Below, piece after piece: positions 21,595-23,137 of a stretch of DNA of 23,137 nucleotides (its first letter is position 1; each line of letters starts with the position of its first letter). The translations under genes and the position numbers were made by a program. The notes beneath the pieces were generated by a model, which searched no databases, had not been told where the DNA came from, and worked only from the letters and a program-made list of their open reading frames with translations. Origin of the DNA: SURF-32 sp964648365 (GTDB lineage: Bacteria > Planctomycetota > Phycisphaerae > UBA1845); the NCBI GenBank assembly GCA_964648365.1, contig CAZYLK010000091.1:1-23137 (forward strand). The letters run 5' to 3'.

Positions 21595-21660
21595 ATCGCC
21601 GTTGTCATCCCAGTCCGAGTGAATGCGAGCAAGAAAGCGCGCGGTTCTGATTGCCCCTCT

Positions 21661-21733
21661 TCATTCGCCATTCGCCATTCGCCATTTGCCATTTCTTCCT
21701 TCATTCGTTATTCGCTATTCGCCATTCGCTATT
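21661..21733 (-). repeat. GGCGAAT heptamer array that includes the stop codon of the DUF1445 gene
   Basis: On the minus strand the array runs GAATAGCGAATGGCGAATAG, CGAATAACGAATG, then AAGGAAGAAATGGCAAATGG and three more GGCGAATG words. About nine 7-bp copies occur in two blocks. The first GAATAG supplies the last codon and TAG stop of the DUF1445 protein. It fills most of the 134-bp gap before the next gene. Confidence 0.88.
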
Positions 21734-22595
21734 CCCTCCGCAGCCTCTCATTCCCGATGTCCGTCACAAACATATGCCCCGGCTCATGCGTGATCGCCAG
21801 CGGCAGCCGTGCGGCCAGGATCGCTTCCATCGGCGTCACGCCGCAGGCCCAGAAGACCGGGATCTCGCCGGGCCGGATGGTGACCGCGTCGCCGTAGTCC
21901 GGCCGCGAAAGATCGTCGATGCCCAGCGCGGCCGGGTCGCCGATGTGGACCGGCTCGCCGTGGACGTCCGGGAACGCGGCGGTGATCCGGGCGGCCCGCT
22001 CGGCGTCGGCCGGCGTCATCGGACGCATCGACACGACCAGCGGCCCGGCGAACGGCGGGACCGATACACATGGCCTGTTCGTGCGGAACATCGGGACGTT
22101 GCGGCCCTCTTCGATGTGCCTGACCGGCACTCCCGATGCTGAAAGTGCCCACTCGAAGGTGAACGAACAACCGATAAGGAACGCAACGAAATCGCTCTGC
22201 CAGAGCCCCCGCACGTCGGTCGGACGATCGTCGCACCGCCCGTGTCGAAGCACGCGATAGCGCGGCAGGTCGGTCCGCAGGTCGGCGTCGGCCGCGCACC
22301 GTTGCGGCGTACACGAGCCTCTCTGCAGAACTTCCAAGACCGGGCAGGGCTTCGGGTTGGCGCGGCAGAACCGCTCAAACGCATCCGCGACATCCGCGGT
22401 GACGACGACGAGGTTTGCCTGGGCGAAGTCGCGGCAGAGGCCAGCGGTCGGCGCGGCAAGATCCCCGGTGCGGCAGCGGGCGCGGAGTTCGGCGGGTGTC
22501 TGATTCGCGCGGTCGTCGGGTTTGCGGCCTGGTCGAGACTCCAGACGTGACGCTGCCGTCGCATCGGAGTCGGGCCGGTGTGATGGACCGGTCAC
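21729..22595 (-). CDS. DUF1445 / YcsI-like putative hydro-lyase
   Basis: 288 aa, matching the DUF1445 (UPF0317, YcsI-like) family of cytoplasmic putative hydro-lyases; a vertebrate relative acts as D-glutamate cyclase. Typical motifs are TPAELRARCRTGDLAAPTAG, ANLVVV, FLIGCSFTFEWAL, MFRTN, VVSMRPMTPADAERAARIT, HIGDPAALGIDDLSRPDYGD, GEIPVFWACGVTP and ITHEPGHMFVTD. The first 30 residues are family-atypical, Arg/Ser-rich and probably unstructured. The GTG start at 22595 overlaps the stop of the upstream HIRAN gene by four bases (GTGA), which supports this start and suggests translational coupling. The last residue and stop lie in a heptamer repeat. Its substrate here is unknown. Confidence 0.93.
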   Translation of the reverse strand: MTGPSHRPDSDATAASRLESRPGRKPDDRANQTPAELRARCRTGDLAAPTAGLCRDFAQANLVVVTADVADAFERFCRANPKPCPVLEVLQRGSCTPQRCAADADLRTDLPRYRVLRHGRCDDRPTDVRGLWQSDFVAFLIGCSFTFEWALSASGVPVRHIEEGRNVPMFRTNRPCVSVPPFAGPLVVSMRPMTPADAERAARITAAFPDVHGEPVHIGDPAALGIDDLSRPDYGDAVTIRPGEIPVFWACGVTPMEAILAARLPLAITHEPGHMFVTDIGNERLRRE

Positions 22596-23137
22596 GCCGG
22601 GTCGCCTTCTGCCGTCGGCAGGATCGGCTGGAATTCTTCGCGGTTACACGGGTGAAAGCCATCCGGCCAGTGCGCGTCCATGCGGCATAGAACTCGCTGC
22701 TGGAGGGGAGCGTCGCTGTTGACGCGTTCGACACGGAGCCTGACCGGATGCGGCCCGTTCAGAACGCACAACTCCCAGACGTCTTTCGCCAGGTAGCGCG
22801 GCACGTAACCGATGATCAACCGCCCGATCGTATCGAGCGTCCGGACCGCGACGGCATACGGATCATGCGAATTGCCGATGTCGAGCATCAATCCCAAGGG
22901 TTCAGCGGACCGAAGTCGCGCGATTCGCTCGTGGACCGCCTCGGACATCCATCGCACGCCGTGCAGGAAGAACTTGGTCACATAGAAGCCGGCGTCGTCC
23001 GGCTGCGGGCACGGGAATACCTCGATCGAATCCGTCTGCCGCAGCCCCTCGGTCACGCCGAGCAGCGACAACGGGTCCGGTGGGTTGCCGGGATCGAATC
23101 CGCCCCAGGTCAGAAACGCCTCGTACTCAGGTCGCGA
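22592..23137 (-). CDS. HIRAN-domain protein (5' end beyond the window)
   Basis: At least 181 aa; the frame is open to the window edge, so the start lies outside and the TTG at 23071 is probably internal. The visible part begins SRPEYEAFLTWGGFDPGNPP, continues with LSLLGVTEGLRQTDSIEVFP and YVTKFFLHGVRW, then a HIRAN-like core: AEPLGLMLDIGNSHDPYAVA and IGRLIIGYVPRYLAKDVWEL. HIRAN domains bind DNA ends or stalled forks in nucleases and helicases; as short stand-alone proteins they are common but uncharacterised. The stop TGA overlaps the GTG of the DUF1445 gene. No enzymatic domain is visible in this part. Confidence 0.8.
   Translation of the reverse strand, partial: SRPEYEAFLTWGGFDPGNPPDPLSLLGVTEGLRQTDSIEVFPCPQPDDAGFYVTKFFLHGVRWMSEAVHERIARLRSAEPLGLMLDIGNSHDPYAVAVRTLDTIGRLIIGYVPRYLAKDVWELCVLNGPHPVRLRVERVNSDAPLQQRVLCRMDAHWPDGFHPCNREEFQPILPTAEGDPA

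Overview
The window is high-GC, gene-dense DNA that most resembles a planctomycete chromosome (Planctomycetota, perhaps a Phycisphaerae-like lineage). The main clues are several small membrane proteins with a CxxCGY...CPECG zinc ribbon (one carries the NCGYDLRG motif familiar from planctomycetes), dispersed CCGGTT-type palindromes followed by GCCACA, and simple repeats (GGGAGTGA octamers, ATTCGCC heptamers) in the intergenic gaps. The taxon is an inference from style. No rRNA, tRNA, CRISPR array, transposase or phage gene was seen.

Layout. 1-3363 (+): a 31-bp palindromic repeat array, a 2-oxoacid dehydrogenase E1 beta subunit, a second palindrome array in inverted orientation, and a PaaN-type aldehyde dehydrogenase. 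3518-3937 (-): a small secreted protein. 4078-4437 (+): a compact stand-alone unit with an A-tract and promoter-like sequence, a 13-nt Shine-Dalgarno exactly complementary to the usual 16S rRNA 3' end, a 6-codon ORF, a hairpin and a strong terminator. 4569-10801: a glycogen cluster with a GT4 glycosyltransferase (-) divergent from glgX and glgB (+). 10861-14045: a zinc-ribbon membrane protein (-), pyrD (+), a tiny His/Asp/Tyr/Glu-rich lipoprotein (+) and a double zinc-ribbon membrane protein (-). 14187-19116: corA (-) divergent from a very large MscK-like mechanosensitive channel (+) that has a clear promoter. 19208-19573 (+): a small soluble hypothetical protein. 19677-23137 (-): a run of HIRAN-domain protein, DUF1445/YcsI-like putative hydro-lyase (4-nt GTGA overlap), then three zinc-ribbon membrane proteins.

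How the genes fit together. GT4, GlgX and GlgB can build, branch and trim an alpha-1,4/1,6-glucan, with the GT4 enzyme the only chain-elongation candidate in view. CorA and the MscK-like channel share one 115-nt control region and both handle ion flux across the inner membrane. E1 beta, PaaN and PyrD are single metabolic genes without pathway partners in view.

The least ordinary features are non-coding. GGGAGTGA repeats begin at the stop codons of three genes and lie downstream of two more, always G-rich on the coding strand. GGCGAAT heptamers begin within or just after two other stop codons. The 4.1-4.4 kb RNA-like unit with the extreme Shine-Dalgarno and six-residue ORF is the best candidate for something undescribed.
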